Positions 8,262 to 17,078 of a stretch of DNA of 64,000 bases are shown piece after piece (position 1 is the stretch's first letter; every line of letters begins with the position of its first letter). The notes under the pieces are model-generated. The model saw only the letters and a program-made list of their open reading frames with translations. It was not told where the DNA came from and did no database searches. The stretch spans positions 16,589 through 80,588 of the forward strand of contig CALLPN010000004.1 of NCBI GenBank assembly GCA_938015435.1, written 5' to 3'. A program made the translations under genes and the position numbers. The stretch comes from an uncultured Saprospiraceae bacterium (GTDB lineage: Bacteria; Bacteroidota; Bacteroidia; Chitinophagales; Saprospiraceae).

Positions 8262-10271
8262 TTGATAGATAAAACAACAGTAGATCAGATTCTTGAAGCT
8301 GCGCGTGTGGAAGAAGTTGTCGAAGACTTCGTTAATCTTAAGCGTCGTGGAGTCAATATGATAGGTAGGTGTCCATTTCATGATGAAAAGACGCCCTCAT
8401 TTACTGTGTCTCCAAGTAAGAATATCTATAAGTGCTTTGGATGTGGTGAAGGTGGATTTCCGGTCAACTTTGTGATGACTCATGAGAATATGAGTTTTCC
8501 TGAGGCCCTTCGATACTTAGCTAAGAAGTACAATATTGAAATCCAAGAAAAGGAGGTTTCTGCAGAAGAGCTAGCTGCGAGACAAGTAGCTGATTCTCTA
8601 TATATTGTTAATGACTATGCAAAGGATTACTTCGGCAATCAGTTATTCAATACTGATGAAGGAAAATCTGTTGGTCTTAGTTATTTTAAGAATAGAGGTT
8701 TTTTAGAGTCGACTATAAAGAAATGGAACCTTGGATATACCAATGCCGATAGAGATGATTTTACGAGATCTGCTATCTCCAAATATTACAAGAAGGAACA
8801 CCTCAAGACGCTAGGACTGACCTCTAGAAGTGATATAGATTTTTTCCGTAGTCGTGTCATGTTTGCGATACACAATCTCAGTGGTAAGGTGATCGCATTT
8901 GGTGGTCGTACACTATCTAGTGACAAGAAGATACCGAAGTACATGAACTCTCCTGAGTCTGAGATATACAATAAATCTCGGTCTCTATATGGTCTTTATT
9001 TTGCGAAGACTGCCATCCGAAAAGCGGATGAGTGTATCATGGTGGAAGGTTACACTGATGTAATTACACTTCATCAAAATCAAGTAGAAAATGTAGTGGC
9101 CTCTTCTGGTACTTCATTGACTTCTGGTCAGATTCACTTAGTGAGTCGATATACATCCAACATGAAGATCATCTATGATGGTGATCCTGCAGGTATAAAG
9201 GCGGCCCTTAGAGGTGTAGATCTAGTACTGGAACATGATATGAATGTCAAGATCGTAATGCTTCCCACAGGCGAAGATCCTGATAGCTTTATGAAGGCAA
9301 AAGGGACGGAAGGGTTCAAAGAGTATCTAGCTGAGAATGAAAAGGATTTCTTATTCTTTAAGATTGAGTTATTGATGGCCGATGCTGGCAATGACCCTAT
9401 CAAGAAGACTATAGTCATGAAAGATATTGTCGGTAGTATCGCCAAGATTCCTGATCAACTGAAACGTGCTGTATATCTGCAGGAGACAAGTCGAGTACTC
9501 AATGTAGATGAAGCGATCCTTTTATCTGAGACTGCTAAGATCATTAAGAAAGATCTTAAGAAAAAGGATATAGACAATAGAAGAAAAAACAATAAAAGCA
9601 ATAGTAACCATCCTAAACCTACATTATCGGCACCTGGTGCATCAGGAGAAGAAGAGTTCTTCCCTATGGATGATGGTGAAGCGCCGCCGCCTGGAGGATT
9701 TGGTGAGCAGAGTGCTGCGCCCCCCATACTTGATGATGAATATCAGGAAAAAGACATCATCCGAATACTAGTAAATCATGGTGCTCTTATCTACGATGAA
9801 GAAGAAGGTACTTCAGTGGGACAACATATAGTAGCACACGTAAGAGATGATATAGATAAAATCGATAATCCGATATATAAGACCATGCTAGAGATGGCAA
9901 TCAAAGCCATAGATTCTGGAGATAAAGTAACTGCCGAACTATATGCCAATACCCAGGATGCCAAAATGAGTAGTATTGCTGTAGAACTTATGGCTGATCC
10001 ATACACATATGCGGATTGGGAACAGAAAGGAGTATTCTTACAAACTCAAAAACCGCCAGATGAGAATCAAGTATTAGATACGGATCAAGCAATTTTAAGA
10101 TTTCGATTAGTAAAAATCAAAAAACTAATAGATATTGTAGAGAATACGATTAAAGAATTTCCGGTCGACCAAAATGGCTCGGAAGAATTTATGCTCAACA
10201 TGAAAGTATTCATTAAACTGAAAGACGAAAGAAATTCAATCGCGAAAGAACTTAATGCTGTAATTTTTTAA
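8262..10271 (+). CDS. dnaG: DNA primase
   Basis: DNA primase lays down RNA primers for replication and works with the DnaB helicase. The 669-residue product starts at TTG; the full zinc-binding domain begins here, so this start is needed. The CHC2 zinc finger is C37-x2-H40 ... C58-x2-C61. The catalytic core contains the Toprim acidic motifs VEGYTDV and DGDPAG (about residues 260-345). A hydrophilic linker rich in Lys, Asn, Pro, Asp and Gly (about 430-495) precedes the C-terminal helicase-interaction region. It is 21 bp after dapB and 10 bp before the SemiSWEET gene. Confidence 0.97.
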   Translation: MIDKTTVDQILEAARVEEVVEDFVNLKRRGVNMIGRCPFHDEKTPSFTVSPSKNIYKCFGCGEGGFPVNFVMTHENMSFPEALRYLAKKYNIEIQEKEVSAEELAARQVADSLYIVNDYAKDYFGNQLFNTDEGKSVGLSYFKNRGFLESTIKKWNLGYTNADRDDFTRSAISKYYKKEHLKTLGLTSRSDIDFFRSRVMFAIHNLSGKVIAFGGRTLSSDKKIPKYMNSPESEIYNKSRSLYGLYFAKTAIRKADECIMVEGYTDVITLHQNQVENVVASSGTSLTSGQIHLVSRYTSNMKIIYDGDPAGIKAALRGVDLVLEHDMNVKIVMLPTGEDPDSFMKAKGTEGFKEYLAENEKDFLFFKIELLMADAGNDPIKKTIVMKDIVGSIAKIPDQLKRAVYLQETSRVLNVDEAILLSETAKIIKKDLKKKDIDNRRKNNKSNSNHPKPTLSAPGASGEEEFFPMDDGEAPPPGGFGEQSAAPPILDDEYQEKDIIRILVNHGALIYDEEEGTSVGQHIVAHVRDDIDKIDNPIYKTMLEMAIKAIDSGDKVTAELYANTQDAKMSSIAVELMADPYTYADWEQKGVFLQTQKPPDENQVLDTDQAILRFRLVKIKKLIDIVENTIKEFPVDQNGSEEFMLNMKVFIKLKDERNSIAKELNAVIF

Positions 10272-10281
10272 AAACCTAATT

Positions 10282-10536
10282 ATGGCTTGGATAGAGATAC
10301 TAGGATACTTTGCTGCATTTTGCACAACGATTTCATTCTTACCACAAACAATTAAAACAATCAAAACGAAAGATACTTCTGGTCTATCGCTATCTATGTA
10401 TCTGCTGTTTTTTATCGGAGTAGGAAGCTGGTTTATTTATGGTTTCGTAATATCTAACTACCCTCTCTTGATTGCCAATGGCATCACTTTATTCCTTTCA
10501 GGCATTATCCTTTTGATGAAAATAAAGTATAAATAA
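10282..10536 (+). CDS. SemiSWEET sugar transporter (PQ-loop family)
   Basis: An 84-residue membrane protein with three hydrophobic segments. The PQ motif sits in helix 1 (TTISFLPQTIKTIKTKDTSG), followed by SLSMYLLFFIGVGSWFIYG and a third helix ending in KIKYK. This is the complete SemiSWEET fold, which dimerises to a facilitative sugar transporter in the inner membrane; the substrate is not inferable. It starts 10 bp after dnaG and is probably co-transcribed with it. Its stop codon overlaps the first unit of the downstream tandem repeat. Confidence 0.9.
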   Translation: MAWIEILGYFAAFCTTISFLPQTIKTIKTKDTSGLSLSMYLLFFIGVGSWFIYGFVISNYPLLIANGITLFLSGIILLMKIKYK

Positions 10537-11167
10537 AATGTTCTTGATAATCGTTGCATTCGATATTCACTATTAAATTATAGATCAAGAACATTCAATT
10601 CATTTGCGTATTAATTAAATTCAATAATTATTTCTGATCGTTAAGACTACCCATAAATCAGATACATCTATGACAATCGCTACTTTCATTAAATAAAATG
10701 TTCTTGATAATCGTTGCATTCGATATTCATTATTAAATTATAGATCAAGAACATTCAATTCATCTGCCTATTAATTAAATTCAATAATTATTTCTGATCG
10801 TTAAGACTACCCATAAATCAGATACATCTATCACAATCGCTACTTTCATTAAATCAAAATGTTCTTGATAATCGTTGCATTCGATATTCACTATTAAATT
10901 ATAGATCAAGAAAATTCAATTCATCTGCCTATTAATTAAATTCAATAATTATTTCTGATCATTAAGACTACCCATAAATCAGATACATCTATCACAATCG
11001 CTACTTTCATTAAATCAAAATGTTCTTGATAATCGTTGCATTCGATATTCACTATTAAATTATAGATCAAGAACATTCTATTCATTTGCCTATTAATTAA
11101 ATTCAATAATTATTTCTGATCGTTAAGACTACCCATAAATCAGATACATCTATGACAATCGCTACTT
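10536..11167. repeat. Tandem array of four 160-161 bp repeats with internal stem-loops
   Basis: Four head-to-tail units start at 10536, 10696, 10857 and 11018, with periods of 160, 161 and 161 bp. The last unit loses similarity at about 11167. Units differ at only a few positions. Each opens with AATGTTCTTGAT and carries its perfect complement ATCAAGAACATT 35 nt later (one mismatch in unit 3), giving a 12-bp stem. A second small inverted repeat, TCTGAT...ATCAGA, lies about 55 nt further on. Every unit has a 12-codon plus-strand frame MFLIIVAFDIHY. Units 1-3 also have a 22-codon minus-strand frame beginning MKVAIVIDVS. It is not CRISPR-like: the repeats are long and there are no unique spacers. 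Confidence 0.95.
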
Positions 11168-11272
11168 ACTATAATTTAAATTGTTTCTGATTAAGGAGAT
11201 TGCACACATTTATCAGTAAACAAAGACATTCATTATTGTAATTATAGTCACTGTCAATCTTAAAATAGAAGA
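11168..11272. other. Intergenic spacer after the repeat array
   Basis: About 100 bp of AT-rich sequence upstream of the lipoprotein gene at 11273. No promoter match or coding frame is evident. Confidence 0.3.
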
Positions 11273-11826
11273 ATGTTAAACAAATCAGAAAGCTTATATT
11301 TACTTTACATACTTATCGTTCTAGTTTCTTGTCAATCTAAAAAGATAGATAATAATAAACCAGATTTAAAAATTGAAACAATTGAACTGAGAAACAAATT
11401 TCTTGAAGAAATATATGATTCAGATCAATGTAACAGAGCTCAGTTTTCTTCTTCTGATTTCACTGATGACCAAAAGCATGATTTCTGGAAAACAGCAAGT
11501 AAAACTGATTCATTTAATTTAATTCAAATAGATTTCTATTTGAATCAATTTGGCTATCCTGATACGGTCAGTTACACTAAAAAGCTAGAAAAGCGCCTTG
11601 GCATATAATACAACATTGCCCCAAACTGGATATTCGGATGAGATATTACACATTATTAAAAAAAGCATTTGAATCAGGAAAAATAGATGAAATAGAATTC
11701 TATTTATTCTTACAAAGAAATTTTGTATTTAAAAATAAAGAAATGCTAGGTATAGAAAACGACGACAATTATACTTTTGCAGAGAAAATATTGATTCTTC
11801 AAGATAGTTTAGGGTATAAAAATTAA
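11273..11826 (+). pseudogene. DUF6624-like lipoprotein, split by a frameshift
   Basis: Two overlapping open frames encode one protein. Frame one (11273-11608) gives a lipoprotein signal with LVSC near residue 20 and runs to FGYPDTVSYTKKLEKRLGI before TAA. The -1 frame is open from 11581 and reads KAPWHIIQHCPKLDIRMRYY, then LLKKAFESGKIDEIEF, to a stop at 11826. The W-x-I-I-Q-H motif followed by LLKKAxxxGxI resembles DUF6624-type exported proteins, and the two parts join naturally as LEK-APWHIIQH. The break is at the A-run 11589-11592: one extra A restores a single frame of about 184 residues. This could be a real mutation, a sequencing error or -1 frameshifting. Confidence 0.75.
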
Positions 11827-12053
11827 AAAACGCCACATTAAAGCTTTCATCATTCTACGTTATATTCACCAAATCACTTTATAGATAAGAGTGCATAATT
11901 TGTCTTCGCGTAACAATTTACTTCTTGTTACCCCTCAGAAGATCAGTACCCTCCTCTGAGATATCCTGCAAAAGAAATAGAATTATATTTAGGTCTATAA
12001 TATTACAATGAATTAATCATTTTACCATTAATTCAAATTTAGATCTTCACTAA
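11827..12053. other. Intergenic region with two short inverted repeats
   Basis: No gene is supported. Around 11909-11930 GTAACAA...TTGTTAC forms a 7-bp inverted repeat, and around 11935-11961 CTCAGA...TCTGAG forms another. Neither has a T-run, so their role is unclear. Confidence 0.3.
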
Positions 12054-12122
12054 CTACATAGTTTCACTAGCAAGTATTAGCAGTACTATCAGTAGAAGAA
12101 CAAGTGGAATTTTCTTCGTCAT
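12054..12122 (-). CDS. Possible 22-residue hydrophobic peptide
   Basis: ATG (complement of 12120-12122) to TAG encodes 22 residues. It begins MTKKIPLVLLLIVLL and ends ASETM: a basic tip followed by a perfect single transmembrane stretch. It may be a tiny membrane peptide, the signal sequence left from a decayed gene, or chance. There is no terminator or clear promoter. Confidence 0.22.
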   Translation of the reverse strand: MTKKIPLVLLLIVLLILASETM

Positions 12123-12355
12123 AGATTGTATAGTTTTTTCACAACATTAATATAGGAGAACATCCTTAATATTAGAAATTGGAATGCAAGTATTTCATAT
12201 AATTTGTCTTGTTATATGTAAGTTCTAAAACTAGGCTGATCGATGCACAATAAAGTAGATCTCTTATATTTTGAAGGACTAAATAAAAGTAAGTACACTG
12301 ATCATTGACATATATAAATATTTATTATATTTATGTTCAAATTAACCAATCGATT

Positions 12356-12739
12356 ATGAAATATATCATACTTCTCTCTTCACTTTTAGCAATGGTATCT
12401 TGCAAGCCTAAGCTGACGCCAAATACCGACACAACCATTCCGATCGAAATAAATAGTACTCAATTAGGTGAAATGATCGCAAAAGGTCAGAAAATGATTC
12501 TCTTAGATGTACGTACTCCTGGTGAAATATCTGATGGAAAAATATCCAATGCTCTAGAAATAGATTACTTCGGAGATGATTTCGCAGCCAAAATAGATCA
12601 GCTAAATAAGGACGACCATTACATCATATACTGTAAATCAGGTGGAAGAAGCGCTAAATCTGTTGCTATTATGAAAGAGAAAGGGTTTACAAAATGCACC
12701 AATCTTGAAGGTGGATATACTGCTTGGAGTGCTCGCTAA
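12356..12739 (+). CDS. Rhodanese-like lipoprotein
   Basis: A 127-residue exported single-domain sulfurtransferase-like protein. I chose the ATG at 12356 because it yields a lipoprotein signal, MKYIILLSSLLAMVSCKPK, with the lipobox MVSC; the earlier ATG at 12305 would bury it. The rhodanese domain shows LLDVRTPGEISDGKI, then the active-site loop YCKSGGRSA with catalytic Cys, and ends GGYTAWSA. Persulfide transfer in the periplasm is the family expectation, but the substrate is unknown. It stands alone with loosely spaced neighbours. Confidence 0.88.
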   Translation: MKYIILLSSLLAMVSCKPKLTPNTDTTIPIEINSTQLGEMIAKGQKMILLDVRTPGEISDGKISNALEIDYFGDDFAAKIDQLNKDDHYIIYCKSGGRSAKSVAIMKEKGFTKCTNLEGGYTAWSAR

Positions 12740-12848
12740 AAAATACTAGTAGATTTTCAATCTTCTTTTTTAACTTGCGACAACAAAATGACTCTTCAAC
12801 AGTCTTTTTTTACCAAAAACTATTAAATCAAATAAAATATACAACAAC

Positions 12849-13574
12849 ATGCATAAGATGTTAATCACCGCCGTGGCTATAATGATAAGTGTAGCTGCTA
12901 TTGCTCAAAAGCAACTCGTTTGGTTTGACGTAGGACTAAAAGCCCAATATGGAGCTACAGGACTATTTAACTCAGCGATAGCTGATTCGCCTGATGTTGA
13001 TTATATCATCAGCAAAGGATATAGCTTTGGTGGAAAGGTAGGAATCAATTTTGGGTATAACGGTCTAGCTATAGATATCATGACGAGTACTGCAACTCAA
13101 GAATTTGATAATGTCATGGACAACGAGAACAGCAACCCAAAAGTAGATTACAAGTCATTAGACCTCTACCTGCTTTACAGAAACGCAAAGAACCTTGGAT
13201 ACTTCGAGATAGGACCAAAATTTTCATTTGTTAATTCTGTAGAGTATACTGACGAATTAGGTAGTGCGAGAAATGTGGACGCCGACTATAACACTAACTT
13301 CATTTCTGGTGTTGTTGGATTTGGAGCTAACGTAATTGGCACAGATGGTGCATTTTCTGGAATCCTTGGACTTAGATTTGAATATGGATTTACTGATGCA
13401 GTATCTGACGTAGGAGCAGAAGCTGCAGCGCCAGTCTATAATCCAGCCGTTTATGTTGATGGACTACAATCAACTAATCCAATTTTCGCAGGTTTAGTAT
13501 TCGAAATCAACTGGGGAATCGGAGCCTTCGCTGTTGCTCAATGCGGAGGAAGACCAAAGTTCATTATGTTTTAA
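12849..13574 (+). CDS. Outer-membrane beta-barrel protein, hypothetical
   Basis: The 241-residue product has an N-terminal signal peptide (MHKMLITAVAIMISVAAIAQ). The mature part is a run of alternating aromatic and Gly-rich strands, such as DVGLKAQYGATGLF, GGKVGINFGYNGLAIDIM, YFEIGPKFSF and GILGLRFEYGFTDAV. This is typical of the small porin-like barrels of Bacteroidota. No specific family is identified. The start could also be the ATG three codons later. The gene ends before a strong hairpin terminator and seems monocistronic. Confidence 0.7.
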   Translation: MHKMLITAVAIMISVAAIAQKQLVWFDVGLKAQYGATGLFNSAIADSPDVDYIISKGYSFGGKVGINFGYNGLAIDIMTSTATQEFDNVMDNENSNPKVDYKSLDLYLLYRNAKNLGYFEIGPKFSFVNSVEYTDELGSARNVDADYNTNFISGVVGFGANVIGTDGAFSGILGLRFEYGFTDAVSDVGAEAAAPVYNPAVYVDGLQSTNPIFAGLVFEINWGIGAFAVAQCGGRPKFIMF

Positions 13575-13576
13575 GA

Positions 13577-13645
13577 AGAGTTCGAGAGTGAAAGAGTGAG
13601 AGATTGAGAGATTGAGAGACTTAGAGACTTAGAGACTTAGAGATA
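13577..13645. repeat. GA-rich microsatellite-like tract
   Basis: Imperfect copies of GAGAGATTGA and GAGACTTA follow one another (agagtgagagattgagag, then three gagactta-type units). A matching stretch gagagtgagagattgag recurs at about 58518-58534. It lies just before the terminator of the barrel gene. Confidence 0.6.
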
Positions 13646-13652
13646 TTTATAT

Positions 13653-13692
13653 AAAAAAGTGCTCAAGCTTAAACAGCTTGGGCACTTTTTTT
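13653..13692 (+). terminator. Intrinsic terminator
   Basis: An 11-bp stem (GTGCTCAAGCT / AGCTTGGGCAC, one G-U pair) with a 5-nt loop, preceded by A6 and followed by T7. It ends the barrel gene at 12849-13574 and probably also acts on the converging AAA+ gene. Confidence 0.85.
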
Positions 13693-13756
13693 ATTCCTCT
13701 CGAAGCGAAGCGATTCTCGAATTCTCAAACTCTCGAAGGCCATCGGCCGGCTCTCC

Positions 13757-16369
13757 CTAAAAACTTATTCCTTTCTTTTCCCAAGTCTGCTGAGTCATCA
13801 TTATTTGCACTGTGGTTACATCTTCAAAAGAAATTTTGTTTACAGCACCACGCTTACGATCGGAAGCATTGATCTTAGATATTCTAAGGTTTTGATTCTT
13901 GACCACTTCGAGAACGATCTTACGAACAGTCCTAGCATTCCCAAAATATTTGTCCTTATACAAGACGAGCTTGTCAAAGTATTCTCTAAGATAATCCTTA
14001 GCCTTGGCAGTGATATTATAGCCATCGTCTTCAAACATCTTAGTACTGATATCTGCTAATTGAGAAGCATTGTAATCTTCAAATTTCAATATCTTATCGA
14101 ACCTACTATTAAGCCCTGGATTGGCTTTGAGGAATCGATCCATATTATCAGGATATCCAGCTACGAATATGAAGAACTCTCCTCTGTGATCTTCCATGCG
14201 CTTGAGCATAGTTTGTATCGCTTCATTGCCATAGTCACCTTGCATCCCACCCATACTGGTAAGCGCATACGCTTCATCTATAAAGAGAACACCACCCATG
14301 GCTTCGTCTATACGCTCAGCAGTCTTGATAGCCGTCTGACCTACAAATCCAGCAACTAATCCTTGTCTGTCGGTCTCTACCATATGTCCACGCTCTAGGA
14401 TACCTAGTGCCTTATATATCTTAGTCAATATCCGAGCTACCGTAGTCTTACCTGTTCCAGGATTTCCTACGAAAACTGAATGTAGAGAGAAATTAGAAAT
14501 TACATTTTTGCCTGTCTCCTTGTAATACCTAACTATACCAACCAATTCTTTGATTTGCAATTTGATATTATCTATACCGATTAGGCTATCTAGTTCAGCT
14601 AACGCCAACACCAATAACTTCTCATCGACTGGTAAATTTGGTAATATCTTATTGTCTTTGATCGTTATTTGAGCGACATCTTTTTGCTTGATCAACGACA
14701 GCTCTTTGGTCGACAGTTTGCTAGGATTTGCTCTAGCCATCAGACGTAATCCCATATTGATCTTAGCCTGATCGACGAGATCATATACAAATCTAGCATT
14801 ACCAAAACTACGATCGCGATTTCGATATGAATCAATAATCATTTCATCCATAAGCTCATAAGACTTTGGATCGAGGACTACTTCTTTATCTTCGGCAGCT
14901 ACCTGAGCAATCTCTATTAATTCCTGCGGGGTATAATCTTTGAATTTGAAAAAGTGCTTAAATCTAGATCTCAATCCAGGATTAGAATCTATAAAGTACT
15001 TCATCTCTTTGGGGTATCCGGCTACTATTACTGCCATATCCCCAGGACCGTTACTCATTTCTTTTACAAGTATCTCTACTACTTCCCTACCAAAATCCTT
15101 ACTATCATCATTGGCCCTAGCCAACGAATACGCTTCATCGATAAAGAGAACTCCACCTCGTGCTTTTTCGATTACGGCTTTTACTTTGGGCGCAGTTTGT
15201 CCTATATATTCTCCTACAAGGTCTACCCGATCTGCTTCCACCACATGACCTTTAGATAGTAGGCCCATCTTCTTATATAACTTACCCATCATCTGGGCTA
15301 CCGTAGTCTTTCCTGTACCAGGATTACCTGTAAATACCGAATGTATATTGATACTGTCTTTCTCTTCGAATCCTTTGACTTTACGTAGCTTCATGAAGTT
15401 GATATAACTCGCATGATCTCTGACTTTACTTTTAATCTCATCGAGACCTATCAGATTCTCAAGCTTGGCTAGTACCTCCTCAAAGGTTTCGTCTGTCATC
15501 TGATCATCACCCAATACGATAGGTTGATCTGCATTCGGCGTGTGTATTGGAGATATCCCTTCTTCGAAATCTTCTCCAACGATAAATGGATATACACCCA
15601 CTAGCTTATCCATAAAAATCAGCTCGACTGTATAATTACCTGGCCTCCATGAACCTTTTACATTGGATCCCCAGCCTGCATTGATATGAATGATCTCATC
15701 ATCCGTTTTGACTTCTTGCAGTCTAGCGATCTGACCTTTGAGTTCTCTTGCTTCATTATAGAATTTCACAAAGGTCTCACAATGCCAATTCTTAGAATAT
15801 TGATTAAGCAATTGGATCTCCGCATAGACGTATCGTGATTCTTCAGCTGAAAAAGATTTGAGGTAATTACGCTCCTCCAATGCTGTATCGTCGTATTGAC
15901 CTTCATAAAGCCTAAACTTATTAAGCTTCATATACTGTGTATCTCTGTTTTGGATCAAATTACCCGAGTCTTCAACATAGAAGTATTTGAATCCTACTTT
16001 TTCTCCTTCGATGTACGCTTCCCATAAGTATGTACCTTTCTTCCAAAAGACACCACCACGCTTGTTACCCCATCCTTCGCGGACATAGACTACGTTATCG
16101 TATTTACTGACTTTCCTATTGAACTTAAGAGAACATATTTCTCTTTTTTTGCCTTTGAGTTGAAAGCACTTAAAATTGACATCTACTTCCCAAACCTCTT
16201 CATCGAAGTCTTTATTATAAAAAGACAGTTCCGCGTAAATGTAGCTAACGCTTTGGCGATCAAACACCTGTCTATATTTCTTCTTATTGTCTGCGAGCCA
16301 CTCTGTAGAAGAGTAAACCTTCAGTTCTTTGAATTTATATTTTTTCTCTGGCTTTACACTTTCCTCCAT
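13757..16369 (-). CDS. Tandem CbxX/CfxQ-type AAA+ ATPase with duplicated N-terminal domain
   Basis: An 870-residue soluble protein. Residues of about 10-135 and 145-270 are two copies of the same domain: each has (Y)IYAEL / (Y)VYAEI near its start, a GWGN/S-x4-(W) motif, a KKGTY / RPGNY turn, and ends in (F)YVED / FIVGED. Two AAA+ modules of the CbxX/CfxQ (SpoVK, EccA-like) class follow. Module 1 has Walker A GNPGTGKT at 348-355, Walker B GGVLFIDEAYSLA and sensor VAGYPKEM. Module 2 has GNPGTGKTTVARI, GGVLFIDEAYALT and VAGYPDNM. Both look catalytically complete. Family members remodel or activate protein complexes; the target is unknown. The gene is monocistronic. Confidence 0.9.
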   Translation of the reverse strand: MEESVKPEKKYKFKELKVYSSTEWLADNKKKYRQVFDRQSVSYIYAELSFYNKDFDEEVWEVDVNFKCFQLKGKKREICSLKFNRKVSKYDNVVYVREGWGNKRGGVFWKKGTYLWEAYIEGEKVGFKYFYVEDSGNLIQNRDTQYMKLNKFRLYEGQYDDTALEERNYLKSFSAEESRYVYAEIQLLNQYSKNWHCETFVKFYNEARELKGQIARLQEVKTDDEIIHINAGWGSNVKGSWRPGNYTVELIFMDKLVGVYPFIVGEDFEEGISPIHTPNADQPIVLGDDQMTDETFEEVLAKLENLIGLDEIKSKVRDHASYINFMKLRKVKGFEEKDSINIHSVFTGNPGTGKTTVAQMMGKLYKKMGLLSKGHVVEADRVDLVGEYIGQTAPKVKAVIEKARGGVLFIDEAYSLARANDDSKDFGREVVEILVKEMSNGPGDMAVIVAGYPKEMKYFIDSNPGLRSRFKHFFKFKDYTPQELIEIAQVAAEDKEVVLDPKSYELMDEMIIDSYRNRDRSFGNARFVYDLVDQAKINMGLRLMARANPSKLSTKELSLIKQKDVAQITIKDNKILPNLPVDEKLLVLALAELDSLIGIDNIKLQIKELVGIVRYYKETGKNVISNFSLHSVFVGNPGTGKTTVARILTKIYKALGILERGHMVETDRQGLVAGFVGQTAIKTAERIDEAMGGVLFIDEAYALTSMGGMQGDYGNEAIQTMLKRMEDHRGEFFIFVAGYPDNMDRFLKANPGLNSRFDKILKFEDYNASQLADISTKMFEDDGYNITAKAKDYLREYFDKLVLYKDKYFGNARTVRKIVLEVVKNQNLRISKINASDRKRGAVNKISFEDVTTVQIMMTQQTWEKKGISF

Positions 16370-16684
16370 AATATGTGGCTAGATCTGCGTTTTATGGTCG
16401 TTCAATTACAATGACTTAACTCCTAATTTCTAGTATCTTGAGTGTCAATGCGAGCATTTTATCACTTTTCTAAACAAAAGGTAGTAATTATTTGATCAAG
16501 TTGTAACCATAATGCCCTTTGATTTCACTTTACTGTAAACCGTGAGTTGAATATCGACTCCGGTAGGACAGCTGATTAAAGTATATTAATAATATGTGAA
16601 CTAATGGAGCCTATTATTACTTTATCAATGTGTAATAGGGTAATTTTATGCTCTTTAATAATAATCAATGAATCAAAGCTATTA
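16370..16684. other. Divergent intergenic region, AAA+ gene / fdx
   Basis: About 315 bp between two divergent genes, so promoters for both should lie here, but I find no perfect TAnnTTTG box. No RNA gene or ORF stands out. An upstream in-frame ATG at 16604 would extend the ferredoxin with a hydrophobic tail not seen in the family, so I treat that part as untranslated. Confidence 0.35.
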
Positions 16685-17026
16685 ATGGCAAAATTCACAT
16701 TCAGATTCGAGGACGAAAAGCTCGAAACTAAAGTAGTCGAACAAGAAGCAAAAGGTCTATCTATATTAGAAGTGACCGAAGATCATCATATCCACCTCAA
16801 TCATAACTGTGGCGAAGTATGTGCTTGTAGTACATGTCATATCTATGTTGAAAAAGGAAATGAACATCTGCAAGAGATCTCCGATAGAGAAGAAGACTTT
16901 ATTGATAGAGCGATAGACCCTAGAATAGAATCTAGATTAGGTTGTCAATGCGTTGTATTGGACGAAGATGCAGAATTTGAGGTAATCATACCAGATCAAA
17001 GTGGAATCATCGGTCACGAGCATTAG
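16685..17026 (+). CDS. fdx: 2Fe-2S ferredoxin, adrenodoxin/Isc type
   Basis: A 113-residue cytosolic electron carrier. The cluster ligands follow the adrenodoxin/Fdx pattern C-x5-C-x2-C (NCGEVCACSTCH) plus a fourth Cys in RLGCQC about 36 residues later. The acidic stretch ISDREEDFIDRAIDPRIESR resembles E. coli Fdx of the isc operon. I chose the ATG at 16685 (MAKFTFRFEDE), as this matches family N-termini. The next gene, 52 bp on, is IscX-like. The pair supports a role in Fe-S cluster assembly. Confidence 0.9.
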   Translation: MAKFTFRFEDEKLETKVVEQEAKGLSILEVTEDHHIHLNHNCGEVCACSTCHIYVEKGNEHLQEISDREEDFIDRAIDPRIESRLGCQCVVLDEDAEFEVIIPDQSGIIGHEH

Positions 17027-17078
17027 TACTGGCAGAGAGTTAGTACAATCATTATTTCAAACAATATCATAAGATAAT

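Noticed and set aside
10536..11167. CRISPR array
   Set aside because: Units are 160 bp and contiguous, with no unique spacers and no cas genes.
10536..11167. Integron attC cassette array or type III toxin-antitoxin RNA repeats
   Set aside because: There are no cassettes or integrase. Type III antitoxin repeats are much shorter and have a toxin gene next to them.
13805..15259. Several 85-102 residue plus-strand frames inside the AAA+ gene
   Set aside because: They lie opposite conserved Walker A/B coding sequence and have shadow-like composition.
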